DNA from: Staphylococcus xylosus
Lineage (GTDB): Bacteria > Bacillota > Bacilli > Staphylococcales > Staphylococcaceae
NCBI RefSeq assembly: GCF_002732165.1
Contig: NZ_MRZO01000002.1
Coordinates: 186,001 to 250,000 of the forward strand
Direction of reading: 5' to 3'
DNA: 64,000 bases
Positions 38,664 to 50,901 of this stretch are shown here, piece after piece; position 1 is the first letter of the stretch, and each line of letters begins with the position of its first letter. Position numbers and translations under genes: made by a program. Under the pieces are notes generated by a model. It ran no database searches. It saw only the letters and a list, made by a program, of their open reading frames with translations, and was not told the origin of the DNA.

Positions 38664-38833
38664 CCATCTCGCCTCCTTTTTAATCTCATTTTTTATCATT
38701 ATAATATTTTAAAGACTTTCCCATTAAAATGCGAACATATTGTTTCGAAAACTTTAAAAATACACACAAGTAAGTCTGAGGTTTGTCTGAGGTTAGGCTC
38801 ACTTACGTCTTATTTCAGCCTCCCCTACCCTAC

Positions 38834-39181
38834 TTAAATACGCTTGTTAAAAACTTTTGCTATTTTCAAGACATGTTCCAAACTAGCTTGTATTTGTAAA
38901 GTATTCATATGTTTTGCTGGTTGCCTTGCAATTACAACAATTTCTATTGGTATAATATCTTCCTTATGAACTTTAAAATTTTCTCTAATAGCTCTCTTAA
39001 TTCGATTTCTAACAACCGCATTTCCCAACTTTTTAGAAACACTAATACCTAATCGAAAATGTTCCAGATTTTTATTAGCTTTTGTGTATACCACAAACTG
39101 CTTATTAGCTACTGATTTCCCTTTTTTATAAATGAATTGAAAATCACTATTCTTTTTAATTCGGTACGCTTTCTCCACCAA
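38834..39181 (-). CDS. rnpA: Ribonuclease P protein component
   Basis: 115-aa basic protein that assists the RNA subunit in 5' tRNA maturation. The family core FRLGISVSKKLGNAVVRNRIKRAIRENF and the end EHVLKIAKVFNK are present. The frame opens with TTG at 39181; GTG at 39178 is the alternative, and neither has a strong ribosome site. Located between rpmH and mnmE as in other Firmicutes. Downstream, around 38765-38805, a tandem GTCTGAGGTT and a weak GTAAGT..ACTTAC pairing may end the transcript. Confidence 0.93.
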   Translation of the reverse strand: MVEKAYRIKKNSDFQFIYKKGKSVANKQFVVYTKANKNLEHFRLGISVSKKLGNAVVRNRIKRAIRENFKVHKEDIIPIEIVVIARQPAKHMNTLQIQASLEHVLKIAKVFNKRI

Positions 39182-39306
39182 ACATCACTCACTTATCTAT
39201 TCATTACATATATTTACAACTATATATGTTATATCTATATCTATCATTGTCCTAAAACAACAACTAAAATCAGCATTCTCACTAATCATTTTGCTAAATT
39301 AAAACC

Positions 39307-39336
39307 AAAAAAAAGACCACTGATGAGTCAGTGATC
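39307..39336 (-). terminator. Hairpin directly after rpmH
   Basis: GACCACTGA (39315-39323) pairs with TCAGTGATC (39328-39336), one mismatch; leftward it ends in eight T. It touches the rpmH stop codon, so part of the transcripts probably stop before rnpA. Confidence 0.85.
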
Positions 39337-39474
39337 TTATGCTGATAATACTTTACGGCCTTTACGACGACGACGCGCCAAGACTTTACGACCATTTTTT
39401 GTGCTCATGCGTTTTCTGAAACCATGAACTTTACTATGTTTACGTTTATTTGGTTGATAAGTACGTTTTACCAT
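39337..39474 (-). CDS. rpmH: 50S ribosomal protein L34
   Basis: 45-aa, highly basic: starts [19 protein letters not shown] and ends [12 protein letters not shown]. The ATG at 39474-39472 has a GGAGGTG ribosome site about 6 bases ahead. Too short for common length cut-offs. It is the first gene left of oriC, in the conserved rpmH-dnaA arrangement. Confidence 0.97.
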
Positions 39475-39867
39475 GCAAAAACACCTCCATCTTTATTCGG
39501 TTCTATACTATTATAATAGATAAATTAATATACGTTTCTGCCTTAAGTCTTGATTTAACTGTTATTAATTTCTAGTCATAATTCAAGCAACTACTACAAT
39601 ATAACAAAATATATTTTATAAAGCAAGTATCAATTTAAGCAGAGCTTCTAAAATGGTTGCAGAGCAATAATACTATTTCTTTAACTATTTATATTGAAGA
39701 AACGTAGCAACTATCACTCAATATTGTCGTTAAATTGTATCATACTCCTCTTTTTGAACATAACCTTTTATAAATAATTCCTTATATACATTTTTCATAC
39801 ATGTTTTATAAATTATTTCCCACGCCACATTATGCTAAAAATTTGCTATACTTAATACTCCTTAAAG

Positions 39868-40172
39868 TTATCCACTTATACACAGTAGAACATTACATAT
39901 TTGTGGATAAATTATATGTTATTCACAGGATTTCACATGGTTTAACAACATATTCACACCTATTTGACAGAGGTTACTGTTAAAAAGTATAATTGTGTGG
40001 ATAAGTCGTGTAGATATTGATAGATACAGGGTTTAGTTTATTAAATTATATAGTAAAAGTCTGTGTATAAATCATAGTGCTAAATTAGTTATCCACCGAT
40101 TGTTAGTAAGTTGTGGATAATTATCAACAGGCTGTGATTCTTTTTAATTACACTTGTTACTTTTGTGTATAA
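39868..40172. other. oriC, left DnaA-box cluster (rpmH-dnaA gap)
   Basis: Within the 730-bp gap between rpmH and dnaA lie perfect DnaA boxes in reverse orientation (TGTGGATAA at 39902, 39996 and 40112) and one-mismatch boxes at 39868, 39876, 39919, 40062, 40089, 40121 and 40164. Several pairs are head-to-head or tail-to-tail. In B. subtilis the equivalent cluster helps control dnaA and is part of a bipartite origin. The sequence 39475-39865 is AT-rich, holds the leftward rpmH promoter region and shows no gene. Confidence 0.9.
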
Positions 40173-40206
40173 CTTTTAAAATTTACGAAAGTTGGAGTTA
40201 GTTATT

Positions 40207-41574
40207 ATGTCAGAAAAAGAAATTTGGGAAAGAGTTCTAACCTTAGCTCAAGAAAAAGTTAGTTATCCTAGCTATCAAACTTTTCTTAAAGATACAAAAC
40301 TTTATCAACTACAGAACAATGAAGCCATTGTAGTTATAGATGATCCTTTTGTAGCTAATTGGTTAAAATCGAATTACGTTGAAATTGTTCAAAGTGCCTT
40401 ATACGAAGCGATTGGTCATGAAATTATGCCTGTTTTCTATACTGAAGATGAATTGGAAAACTTAAAACCGAGTAAAAATAAAGAAACTAATGAGGCAGAA
40501 CAATTCAAAAAAGAATATACACCTGGTGTAGATGAAGCTGTTATTGGCGGAGAACAGTTCAATACTCATAATACATTCGAAACATTTGTTATTGGACCTG
40601 GCAACAGGTTTCCTCATGCAGCAAGTCTTGCTGTTGCTGAAGCACCCGCACAAGCATATAATCCGTTATTTATATATGGTGGCGTGGGTTTAGGTAAAAC
40701 CCATTTGATGCACGCAATTGGACATTATGTATTAGCAAATAATCCTGATGCTAAGGTTATTTATACTTCAAGTGAAAAATTTACTAATGAATTTATTAAA
40801 TCTATTCGAGATAATAAGACTGAACGTTTTAGAGAAAAATATCGTAATATTGATGTACTTCTCATTGATGATATTCAATTTATTCAAAATAAAGAACAAA
40901 CTCAGGAAGAATTCTTCCATACGTTTAATGAATTGCATCAAGCAAATAAACAAATTGTTATTTCTAGTGATAGACCTCCTAAAGAAATTGCTAAACTTGA
41001 AGATCGACTACGTTCACGTTTTGAATGGGGACTCATTGTTGACATTACACCTCCTGATTATGAAACAAGGATGGCCATTTTACAGAAAAAAATTGGCGAA
41101 GAAAACTTAGATATTCCGACTGAAGCACTTACCTATATCGCAAATCAGATTCAGTCAAACATTCGTGAACTTGAGGGTGCATTAACTCGTGTATTAGCAT
41201 TTTCGAAATTACAAGGTCAACCTATTACAACTGAATTAACAGCCGCAGCGTTGAAAGATATTATCCAAGCGCCTAGATCCAAAAAGATCACTATACAAGA
41301 TATTCAAAAAATTGTCGGCCAATACTATAGTGTGAAAATTGAAGACTTTAGTGCCAAAAAACGCACAAAATCAATTGCTTATCCTAGACAAATTGCAATG
41401 TATCTTTCTCGTGAGCTAACAGATTTTTCACTTCCTAAAATTGGTGAAGAATTTGGTGGACGTGACCATACGACTGTTATTCATGCGCATGAAAAAATCG
41501 TAAAAGATATACAAAATGATCCAACTTTTAAACAAGAAGTTGAAAATTTAGAAAAAGAAATAAGAAATCAGTAA
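40207..41574 (+). CDS. dnaA: Chromosomal replication initiator DnaA
   Basis: AAA+ initiator of 455 aa. Domain I (1-85) begins [15 protein letters not shown]; domain III has Walker [10 protein letters not shown], Walker B LLIDDIQF and the SSDRPPKEI sensor block; domain IV ends with the box-reading [15 protein letters not shown]. The frame opens five codons earlier, but the ATG at 40207 matches the family N-terminus, with TTGGAG about 10 bases ahead. DnaA boxes flank it on both sides, so autorepression is expected. Confidence 0.97.
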   Translation: MSEKEIWERVLTLAQEKVSYPSYQTFLKDTKLYQLQNNEAIVVIDDPFVANWLKSNYVEIVQSALYEAIGHEIMPVFYTEDELENLKPSKNKETNEAEQFKKEYTPGVDEAVIGGEQFNTHNTFETFVIGPGNRFPHAASLAVAEAPAQAYNPLFIYGGVGLGKTHLMHAIGHYVLANNPDAKVIYTSSEKFTNEFIKSIRDNKTERFREKYRNIDVLLIDDIQFIQNKEQTQEEFFHTFNELHQANKQIVISSDRPPKEIAKLEDRLRSRFEWGLIVDITPPDYETRMAILQKKIGEENLDIPTEALTYIANQIQSNIRELEGALTRVLAFSKLQGQPITTELTAAALKDIIQAPRSKKITIQDIQKIVGQYYSVKIEDFSAKKRTKSIAYPRQIAMYLSRELTDFSLPKIGEEFGGRDHTTVIHAHEKIVKDIQNDPTFKQEVENLEKEIRNQ

Positions 41575-41645
41575 AACAATCTGTATTATAACAGTTTTAT
41601 TGTAGTTTATTTGAGGAATAACGAGATGTAACTATTTTTGTGAAT

Positions 41646-41766
41646 TGTGGATAATGTGCAAAAGTCATACACAGTGTGCACAAGTTATCCACAGTCTCTA
41701 AAGGACGACCTTATCACTTAAATTTGAGTTATCCCCTAATCCACAAGCCCTACTACTATTACTACT
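41646..41766 (+). other. oriC, unwinding side with DnaA-trio
   Basis: In the dnaA-dnaN gap: perfect DnaA boxes TGTGGATAA (41646-41654) and TTATCCACA (41685-41693), a one-mismatch box TAATCCACA (41737-41745), the GC patch AGCCC, then TACTACTATTACTACT (41751-41766), the triplet repeat known from B. subtilis as the DnaA-trio where DnaA loads on one strand. Box, GC patch and trio are in the functional order. AT-rich sequence follows up to dnaN. Confidence 0.92.
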
Positions 41767-41816
41767 GTTTTAAAACCTATATAATTTAATATATAAACGA
41801 CTGGAAGGAGTTTACT

Positions 41817-42950
41817 ATGATGGAATTTACAATTAGAAGAGATTATTTTATTAATCAATTAAACGACACATTAAAAGCCATCTCACCAAGAACAACATTA
41901 CCAATCTTAACTGGTATAAAAATTGAAGTTAAAAATAACGAAGTAATACTTACTGGATCTGATTCAGAAATATCAATAGAAATCACTATTCCTAAACAAG
42001 TTGATGGTGAAACTATTATTGAAATTGCAGAAACTGGCTCAGTAGTACTTCCTGGTCGTTTCTTTGTAGATATTATTAAAAAATTACCAGGTAAAGAAGT
42101 TAAATTATCTACCAACGAACAATTCCAAACATTAATAACATCTGGTCATTCTGAATTTAACTTAAGTGGTTTAGATCCTGATCAATATCCTTTATTACCA
42201 CAAGTTTCTCGTGATGATGCAATTCAATTATCAGTTAAAGTACTTAAAAACGTGATAGCACAAACGAATTTCGCAGTGTCCACCTCAGAAACACGCCCAG
42301 TACTAACAGGTGTTAACTGGCTTATACAAGATAATGAATTAATATGCACAGCTACAGATTCACACCGCTTGGCTGTAAGGAAAGTAGCTTTAGAAGACGA
42401 TTCTGAAAATAAAAATGTCATCATTCCAGGTAAGGCATTATCTGAATTAAATAAAATTATGTCTGACAATGAAGATGATATCGACATTTTCTTTGCATCT
42501 AATCAAGTACTTTTCAAAGTGGGTAACGTAAACTTTATCTCACGTTTATTAGAAGGTCACTATCCTGATACATCTCGTTTATTCCCGGAAAATTACGAAA
42601 TTAAATTAGGCATCGATAACGGTGAATTTTACCACGCAATTGATCGTGCATCATTATTAGCACGTGAAGGCGGAAATAATGTAATAAAATTAAGCACAGG
42701 TAATGAATTAGTAGAATTATCTTCAACATCTCCAGAGATTGGTACAGTGAATGAAGAAGTTAAAGCAAGTAATGTAGATGGTGGTAACTTAAAAATTTCT
42801 TTCAACTCAAAATATATGATGGATGCACTTAAAGCCATTGATAACGATGAGGTAGAAATAGAATTTTTCGGAACTATGAAACCATTTATTTTAAAACCAA
42901 AAGATGATGACTCAGTTACACAACTTATTTTACCAATTAGAACATACTAA
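41817..42950 (+). CDS. dnaN: DNA polymerase III beta clamp
   Basis: Sliding clamp of 377 aa built of three similar folds, starting MEFTIRRDYFINQL and ending QLILPIRTY, with the LSGLDPDQYPLLP and TDSHRLAVRK blocks of the family. AAGGAG stands 6 bases before the first of two adjacent ATGs (41817, 41820). Directly right of the origin unwinding element. A terminator follows at about 110 bases. Confidence 0.97.
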   Translation: MMEFTIRRDYFINQLNDTLKAISPRTTLPILTGIKIEVKNNEVILTGSDSEISIEITIPKQVDGETIIEIAETGSVVLPGRFFVDIIKKLPGKEVKLSTNEQFQTLITSGHSEFNLSGLDPDQYPLLPQVSRDDAIQLSVKVLKNVIAQTNFAVSTSETRPVLTGVNWLIQDNELICTATDSHRLAVRKVALEDDSENKNVIIPGKALSELNKIMSDNEDDIDIFFASNQVLFKVGNVNFISRLLEGHYPDTSRLFPENYEIKLGIDNGEFYHAIDRASLLAREGGNNVIKLSTGNELVELSSTSPEIGTVNEEVKASNVDGGNLKISFNSKYMMDALKAIDNDEVEIEFFGTMKPFILKPKDDDSVTQLILPIRTY

Positions 42951-43058
42951 GTTAGTGTGAAGGGTTAATAAGTAAGTCATAGCAACTAAATTAAGTAGCA
43001 TATAATAGTTAACTATTATATATTAAAAAAATATTATTTACTGACTGATCAACTTTGC

Positions 43059-43113
43059 AGGAGCGAGACTATGAAATCAATTTGTATATTGGTTTCTGTC
43101 CGTTCCTTTTTTT
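43059..43113 (+). terminator. dnaN terminator
   Basis: AGGAGCGAGAC..GAAA (43059-43075) pairs imperfectly with GTTTCTGTCCGTTCCT (43092-43107) and runs into eight T. Confidence 0.75.
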
Positions 43114-43600
43114 TATGGAATTTCAACAGATTAAAAGTAATGTGACACATAAAAACGTGTATACAAGAAAGAGATAATGCTAAAAAAGTGAGTAGAGTAC
43201 GAATGGTGAAATAAATTTTAATGATTAGAGGCGTATAGAGGGGCAATATAAGCAAAAATTAGACATTAGTGGACCAAAACATCGTAACTCAAAAAATACG
43301 CTGAAAAATAGCTTAAAACGCAAATTTTAGTTAAGCATATAAAAATTTTGGATTTTATAGCAATACTTTTAATTTGTTTTTAAATAATGATTTATGAATG
43401 GATTGATATTAATTTTAAGGAAATGGATTATTAATGATTAATTTTTGATATAATATTACTAGTAAAGAGCTATTATAAATAACTTTGAAACTAAATATTA
43501 AAAAATAGTTAAAATAAGTTGGAAGAAATCGCTTACTCACTGTATTTTACATGAAATTTTTTGTAAAAAAAGGTATAATATATAAGTGAGCTTAAAAGAA
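43114..43600. other. Long gap between dnaN and the S4 protein gene
   Basis: Nearly 500 bp of AT-rich sequence without a supportable gene. A TATAAT at about 43574 (in GGTATAATATATAAG) is a plausible -10 for the next operon; no -35 with good spacing was found. Confidence 0.45.
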
Positions 43601-43614
43601 ATGGAGTGATTGAT

Positions 43615-43839
43615 TTGGTTGAAGAGGTAATCGTTGATGGGGATATTACTTTAGGACAATTTCTAAAGACAGAAGGTATTATCGAATCCGGCGGACAAGC
43701 AAAATGGTTCTTACAAGATTTTGACGTCATGATTAATGACGAACGTGAAACACGTCGTGGTAAAAAATTAAATCATCGAGATAATATTGTTATACCAGAA
43801 GTCGGTTCATTTTTGATTTTACATCAAGGTGAAGAATGA
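43615..43839 (+). CDS. yaaA: S4-domain RNA-binding protein (YaaA)
   Basis: 74-aa protein with an S4 RNA-binding fold ([32 protein letters not shown]), always found between dnaN and recF in Firmicutes; it is linked to ribosome biology, but its exact role is unsettled. The frame is open from 43606; TTG at 43615 with GGAG 8 bases ahead gives the conserved start V-x-EV. Its stop overlaps the recF ATG by 4 bases. Confidence 0.92.
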   Translation: MVEEVIVDGDITLGQFLKTEGIIESGGQAKWFLQDFDVMINDERETRRGKKLNHRDNIVIPEVGSFLILHQGEE

Positions 43840-44951
43840 AATTAAAGAAACTCCAACTCGAGCATTATCGAAATTATGAGTCAATCAGTTTAAATTGTCA
43901 TCCTGACGTAAATATTTTGATTGGTGAAAATGCTCAAGGGAAGACAAACTTACTTGAATCAATATATACCTTAGCATTAGCAAAAAGCCATAGAACTTCT
44001 AATGACAAAGAACTGATACGTTTTAATAGCGATTATGCTAAAATAGAGGGTGAACTTAGTTATAGATATGGTGACATGCCTTTAACGATGTATATTACCA
44101 AAAAAGGTAAGCAAGTTAAAATCAATCACTTAGAGCAAAGTAGACTGACACAATATATAGGTCATTTAAATGTCGTATTGTTTGCGCCTGAAGATTTAAA
44201 CATTGTCAAAGGATCGCCACAAGTTAGACGCAGATTTATAGATATGGAACTCGGCCAAATATCTGCGGTATATTTAAATGATTTATCACAATATCAGAGG
44301 ATTTTAAAACAAAAAAATAATTATTTGAAGCAACTGCAATATGGTCAAAAGACGGATAGTACAATGCTAGAAGTCTTAAATCAACAATTTGCAGAGTATG
44401 CGCTCAAAATTACACAAAGACGTGAACATTTTATTAAAGAACTTGAATCACTAGCTAAACCTATCCATTCTGGTATTACCAATGAACGTGAAACATTGTC
44501 GTTAGAGTACTTGCCAAGTATTAAATTGGCAGATGAAGAACAAAGTGAGACGGAACGACTAGAGGGAGTCTTAACTTTACTTAATGACAATATGGAACGT
44601 GAGAAAGATAGAGGCGTATGTTTATATGGCCCTCACAGAGATGATTTAGGTTTTAATGTAAATGGTATGGACGCTCAAACGTATGGTTCGCAAGGTCAAC
44701 AGCGAACAACCGCACTATCAATAAAACTCGCTGAAATTGAGTTGATGAACATTGAAGTCGGTGAGTATCCAATATTATTGCTAGATGATGTATTAAGTGA
44801 ATTAGATGATTCGCGTCAATCTCATTTATTGAGCACTATTCAACATAAAGTGCAGACTTTTGTAACGACGACATCCGTAGATGGTATAGAACATGAAATT
44901 ATGAAAAACGCTAAACTTTATCGCATTAACCAAGGCGAAATTATAAAGTAA
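43836..44951 (+). CDS. recF: Recombination mediator RecF
   Basis: SMC-like ABC ATPase of 371 aa that loads RecA at gaps. Walker A is GENAQGKTN (about residue 30), the signature region is [18 protein letters not shown], Walker B is [11 protein letters not shown]. Start ATGA overlaps yaaA, which shows translational coupling; gyrB follows within a few bases. Confidence 0.97.
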   Translation: MKLKKLQLEHYRNYESISLNCHPDVNILIGENAQGKTNLLESIYTLALAKSHRTSNDKELIRFNSDYAKIEGELSYRYGDMPLTMYITKKGKQVKINHLEQSRLTQYIGHLNVVLFAPEDLNIVKGSPQVRRRFIDMELGQISAVYLNDLSQYQRILKQKNNYLKQLQYGQKTDSTMLEVLNQQFAEYALKITQRREHFIKELESLAKPIHSGITNERETLSLEYLPSIKLADEEQSETERLEGVLTLLNDNMEREKDRGVCLYGPHRDDLGFNVNGMDAQTYGSQGQQRTTALSIKLAEIELMNIEVGEYPILLLDDVLSELDDSRQSHLLSTIQHKVQTFVTTTSVDGIEHEIMKNAKLYRINQGEIIK

Positions 44952-46898
<1,947 letters not shown>

Positions 46899-46933
46899 TT
46901 GTATGAACTGAATTTTTGAAGGAGGATATCTTG

Positions 46934-49648
46934 ATGGCTGAATTACCTGAATCAAGAATTAATGAACGAAATATAACGAGTGAGATGCGTGAATCATTTT
47001 TAGATTATGCGATGAGCGTTATTGTATCACGTGCTTTACCAGATGTTAGAGATGGTTTGAAACCAGTACATCGACGTATATTGTATGGTTTGCATGAACA
47101 AGGTATGACACCAGATAAGTCATACAAGAAGTCTGCACGTATTGTTGGGGACGTAATGGGTAAATATCACCCACATGGTGACTCATCTATTTATGAAGCA
47201 ATGGTAAGAATGGCACAAGACTTCAGCTATCGATATCCTTTAATTGATGGACAAGGTAACTTTGGTTCAATGGATGGCGATGGCGCAGCTGCGATGCGTT
47301 ATACAGAAGCACGTATGTCTAAGATAACACTAGAAATGCTCAGAGATATAAACAAAGATACGATTGATTTTATAGATAACTATGATGGTAATGAGAGAGA
47401 GCCGGCAGTCTTACCATCAAGATTTCCAAACTTACTAGTTAATGGTGCTTCTGGTATCGCAGTAGGTATGGCTACAAACATTCCACCACATAATTTAACA
47501 GAAGTTATCAATGGTGTATTGAGTTTGAGTCATAATCCGGACATTACTGTTGCAGAATTGATGGAAGATGTTCAAGGGCCTGACTTCCCAACGGCTGGAA
47601 TTATACTTGGAAAGAGCGGTATTCGTCGTGCATTTGAAACAGGTCGTGGATCTATTCAAATGCGTTCTCGTGCAGAAATTGAAGAACGTGGTGGCGGACG
47701 TCAACGTATCGTTGTAACTGAAGTCCCATATCAAGTGAATAAAGCACGTATGATCGAAAAAATTGCTGAATTAGCACGTGATAAAAAAATTGAAGGTATT
47801 ACAGATTTACGTGACGAAACAAGTTTACGTACAGGTGTACGTGTTGTTATTGATATTCGTAAAGATGCAAATGCAAGTGTCGTACTAAATAATTTATATA
47901 AACAAACACCATTACAAACATCATTTGGTGTGAATATGATTGCTTTAGTTAACGGCAGACCTAAATTAATTTCACTAAAAGAAGCTTTAGAAGAATACTT
48001 AGAGCATCAAAAAGTAGTAGTGCGTAGACGTACAGAATATAACTTGAAGAAAGCATTAGATCGCGCGCATATTTTAGAAGGACTAAGAATTGCATTAGAT
48101 CACATCGATGAAATTATTCGAGTAATTCGTGAATCAGAAACTGATAAAGTAGCGATGGCTAGCTTACAAGAACAATTTAAATTATCTGAACGTCAAGCGC
48201 AAGCTATCTTAGATATGCGTTTAAGACGTTTAACAGGTTTAGAGCGAGATAAGATTGAAGCTGAATATATTGAATTAATTGCCTATATTGAGGAATTAAA
48301 AGAGATTCTTGCTGATGAAGAAAAGTTATTACAAATCGTCCGCAATGAATTAATTGATATACGTGAACGCTATGGTGATGAACGCAGATCTGAAATTCAG
48401 CTTGGCGGACTAGACGATATTGAAGATGAAGACTTGATACCTGAAGAACAAATCGTGATTACACTAAGTCACAATAACTATATTAAACGTTTACCAGTTT
48501 CAACATATAGAGCACAACATCGTGGTGGGCGCGGTGTACAAGGTATGAATACACTTGAGGAAGACTTTGTTAGTCAACTCGTAACGTTAAGTACACATGA
48601 CAACGTCTTGTTCTTCACTAATAAAGGACGCGTTTACAAACTTAAAGGTTATGAAGTGCCTGAACTATCACGTCAGTCTAAAGGTATTCCAGTAGTCAAC
48701 GCGATTGAACTGGATAATGACGAATCAATCAGTACTATGATTGCCGTTAAAGACTTAGAAAGTGAAGATGATTACTTAGTATTTGCAACACGCAAAGGTA
48801 GAGTGAAGCGTTCGGCATTAAGCAACTTCTCTCATATTAATAAAAACGGTAAGATTGCCATCAGCTTCAAAAATGATGATGAACTGATTGCTGTTCGTCT
48901 CACTGATGGAGAGCAAGACATTCTGATTGGTACGTCTCATGCATCATTAATACGCTTTAACGAAACGACATTGCGTCCGCTTGGTCGTACAGCAGCAGGA
49001 GTTAAAGGTATTACACTTAGAGAAGATGATAAAGTTATCGGTTTAGATGTTACAAATGCTGAAAGCGATGAAGAAATTCTAGTCGTTACTGAAAATGGAT
49101 ACGGTAAGCGTACACCAGTTGGTGATTATAGATTATCAAACCGTGGCGGTAAAGGTATAAAAACAGCTACAATTACTGAGCGTAACGGTAACATTGTATG
49201 TATTACTTCAGTAACTGGAGAAGAAGACCTGATGGTTGTAACAAACTCAGGTGTCATTATCCGTATTGATGTAGAAGATATCTCGCAAAATGGCCGTGCT
49301 GCACAAGGTGTAAGATTGATTAAATTAGGTGAAAATCAATTTGTATCAACAGTAGCTAAAGTAAATGAAGAAGATGAGATTACTGAAGATGATGAATCAA
49401 CTGAAGCTATAGCAGCTGATGTAAACAATGCCAATGCATCACAAACTGATTTGCAAGGTTCACAAAACAGTGAAGTGGTTGTAGAAGATGGTGCGCCTGG
49501 AGATGCAATACACACAGAAGTTGAAGACGAGGAAAATACGTCAAGCAATGATGAGCGACAAGAAATAAGACAAGACTTCATGGATCGTGTTAATGAAGAT
49601 ATAGATAACGCGGATCATGGAACTGATGAAAATAACGAAGAAGAATAA
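46934..49648 (+). CDS. gyrA: DNA gyrase subunit A
   Basis: Breakage-reunion subunit, 904 aa. The active Tyr is in [11 protein letters not shown] (about residue 123). The quinolone region reads [12 protein letters not shown], with Ser84, Ser85 and Glu88 as in susceptible strains. The C-terminal beta-pinwheel has the GyrA box [11 protein letters not shown]. The last 85 residues are a strongly acidic, low-complexity tail (Glu/Asp/Asn), longer than in S. aureus (about 887 aa in all). The frame is open 6 codons earlier, but AAGGAGG 8 bases before ATG 46934 sets the start. Confidence 0.97.
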   Translation: MAELPESRINERNITSEMRESFLDYAMSVIVSRALPDVRDGLKPVHRRILYGLHEQGMTPDKSYKKSARIVGDVMGKYHPHGDSSIYEAMVRMAQDFSYRYPLIDGQGNFGSMDGDGAAAMRYTEARMSKITLEMLRDINKDTIDFIDNYDGNEREPAVLPSRFPNLLVNGASGIAVGMATNIPPHNLTEVINGVLSLSHNPDITVAELMEDVQGPDFPTAGIILGKSGIRRAFETGRGSIQMRSRAEIEERGGGRQRIVVTEVPYQVNKARMIEKIAELARDKKIEGITDLRDETSLRTGVRVVIDIRKDANASVVLNNLYKQTPLQTSFGVNMIALVNGRPKLISLKEALEEYLEHQKVVVRRRTEYNLKKALDRAHILEGLRIALDHIDEIIRVIRESETDKVAMASLQEQFKLSERQAQAILDMRLRRLTGLERDKIEAEYIELIAYIEELKEILADEEKLLQIVRNELIDIRERYGDERRSEIQLGGLDDIEDEDLIPEEQIVITLSHNNYIKRLPVSTYRAQHRGGRGVQGMNTLEEDFVSQLVTLSTHDNVLFFTNKGRVYKLKGYEVPELSRQSKGIPVVNAIELDNDESISTMIAVKDLESEDDYLVFATRKGRVKRSALSNFSHINKNGKIAISFKNDDELIAVRLTDGEQDILIGTSHASLIRFNETTLRPLGRTAAGVKGITLREDDKVIGLDVTNAESDEEILVVTENGYGKRTPVGDYRLSNRGGKGIKTATITERNGNIVCITSVTGEEDLMVVTNSGVIIRIDVEDISQNGRAAQGVRLIKLGENQFVSTVAKVNEEDEITEDDESTEAIAADVNNANASQTDLQGSQNSEVVVEDGAPGDAIHTEVEDEENTSSNDERQEIRQDFMDRVNEDIDNADHGTDENNEEE

Positions 49649-49660
49649 TAATTCTAACTA

Positions 49661-49690
49661 AAAGACCTACCTCATATGAGGTAGGTCTTT
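49661..49690. terminator. Bidirectional terminator gyrA/nnrD
   Basis: Perfect 15-bp palindromic arms, AAAGACCTACCTCAT (49661-49675) with its complement (49676-49690), T-tract on the right; convergent genes on both sides. Confidence 0.92.
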
Positions 49691-49695
49691 TTATA

Positions 49696-50511
49696 TTATT
49701 TATTTTCTAATGATTTCATAGCAATTGGAATTTCACTAATGAGTCTAGAAGGTGGAACGACATACATTTTTTCAGCTAATTGTTCACCAATAAAACTGTG
49801 CGTATATGTCGCACTTGTAACAGCTTCTTCAATATCATTAAATTGTCCAACAAAGCTAGTTATCATACCAGATAAAGTATCACCCATGCCTCCAGTGGCC
49901 ATCGCTGGTGTACCAATAGGTAGTTTGTAATCTTTATCTTTAAAGTAAAGTTCTGTACCGTGCATCTTCAGTATAATTGTTGCACCAATACGATCTACCG
50001 CTTCACGATTACGCTCATACGTTTGTTCCTCTATTGGAATACCACTTAAACGTTCCCATTCTTTTTGATGTGGTGTAAATATGACTTTACAAGTTGGAAT
50101 CTCAGGTTTCAATTTACTGAAAATCGTAATAGCATCACCATCTACAATTAGAGTTTGATGAGGTTGTATATTTTGAAGTAGGAAAGTAATAGCATTATTA
50201 CCTTTAAAATCACAACCTAATCCTGGACCGATTAAAATACAATCTGTGTTTTCAATCATTTTTGTTAACATTTTTGTATCGTTTATATCGATTACCATTG
50301 CCTCAGGACAGCGTGAATGCAAAGCAGCATGATTTGTAGGATGCGTTGCTACTGTTATTAAACCACTACCACTGTATACACATGCTCGTGCTGCAAGCAT
50401 GATTGCACCACCTAAGTTCGCATTACCACCAATTAAAAGAATTCTTCCATAATCGCCTTTATGTGTTTCATCTTTACGTTTTGGGATGCTTACAGATGAT
50501 AAAGTTTCCAT
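49696..50511 (-). CDS. nnrD: ADP-dependent NAD(P)H-hydrate dehydratase
   Basis: Ribokinase-fold repair enzyme, 271 aa, that restores damaged NAD(P)HX using ADP. Family blocks: GDYGRILLIGGNANLGGAI, GSGLITVAT, IGPGLG, TPHQKEWERL and GTPAMATGGMGDTLSG, the last being the phosphate/ADP loop with the catalytic Asp. No epimerase (NnrE) domain is fused, as usual for staphylococci. Leftward single gene, convergent with gyrA, AAGGGGG ahead of the ATG at 50511. Confidence 0.93.
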   Translation of the reverse strand: METLSSVSIPKRKDETHKGDYGRILLIGGNANLGGAIMLAARACVYSGSGLITVATHPTNHAALHSRCPEAMVIDINDTKMLTKMIENTDCILIGPGLGCDFKGNNAITFLLQNIQPHQTLIVDGDAITIFSKLKPEIPTCKVIFTPHQKEWERLSGIPIEEQTYERNREAVDRIGATIILKMHGTELYFKDKDYKLPIGTPAMATGGMGDTLSGMITSFVGQFNDIEEAVTSATYTHSFIGEQLAEKMYVVPPSRLISEIPIAMKSLENK

Positions 50512-50901
50512 ATTGAAACCCCCTTCTTAAATTACTAAATGTGTGTAAATTTCTGTATTTTAATAAAGAAAATTAACTGGATAACATATTATAACGGTTC
50601 TGCTTTTATTAGTGATTATAACAATTGCAGAATTATTTGTATTTCAGTTACTTTTCCTTTGTTTTCGTAATAGGAATTATAAATACAATAAGAAATATTA
50701 TACCTGGTTGTCCTATTAGTCAATAGTTAAAAGCGTTAAGAAATTATTAATTTTAATAAACTTATTTTTATTATAGCTTTATCCCATTAAAACAGTAATT
50801 TAATACCATGTTACGGATATTGGTTAAGCTATTGTTTGGGTAAAAATGTAAGCGTATACTCAAAATAATTAGAGAAAATTATTAAACAAGGAGATGGGGA
50901 A
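50512..50901. promoter_or_regulatory. hutH upstream region with possible cre box
   Basis: Divergent promoter region of 390 bp. TGTAAGCGTATACT (50848-50861) resembles a CcpA operator with two mismatches, 40 bases before the hutH start. No other element was recognised. Confidence 0.4.

Noticed and set aside
38769..38800. Tandem GTCTGAGGTT as a repeat element
   Set aside because: Only two short copies next to a weak hairpin; too little to call anything.
39801..39983. 60-codon open frame in the rpmH-dnaA gap
   Set aside because: Overlaps the DnaA boxes; composition is origin sequence, no ribosome site.
43049..43255. 68-codon minus-strand frame after dnaN
   Set aside because: Overlaps the dnaN terminator and lacks a start signal.
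46934..49648. Quinolone-resistance mutation in gyrA
   Set aside because: Ser84, Ser85 and Glu88 are all wild type.
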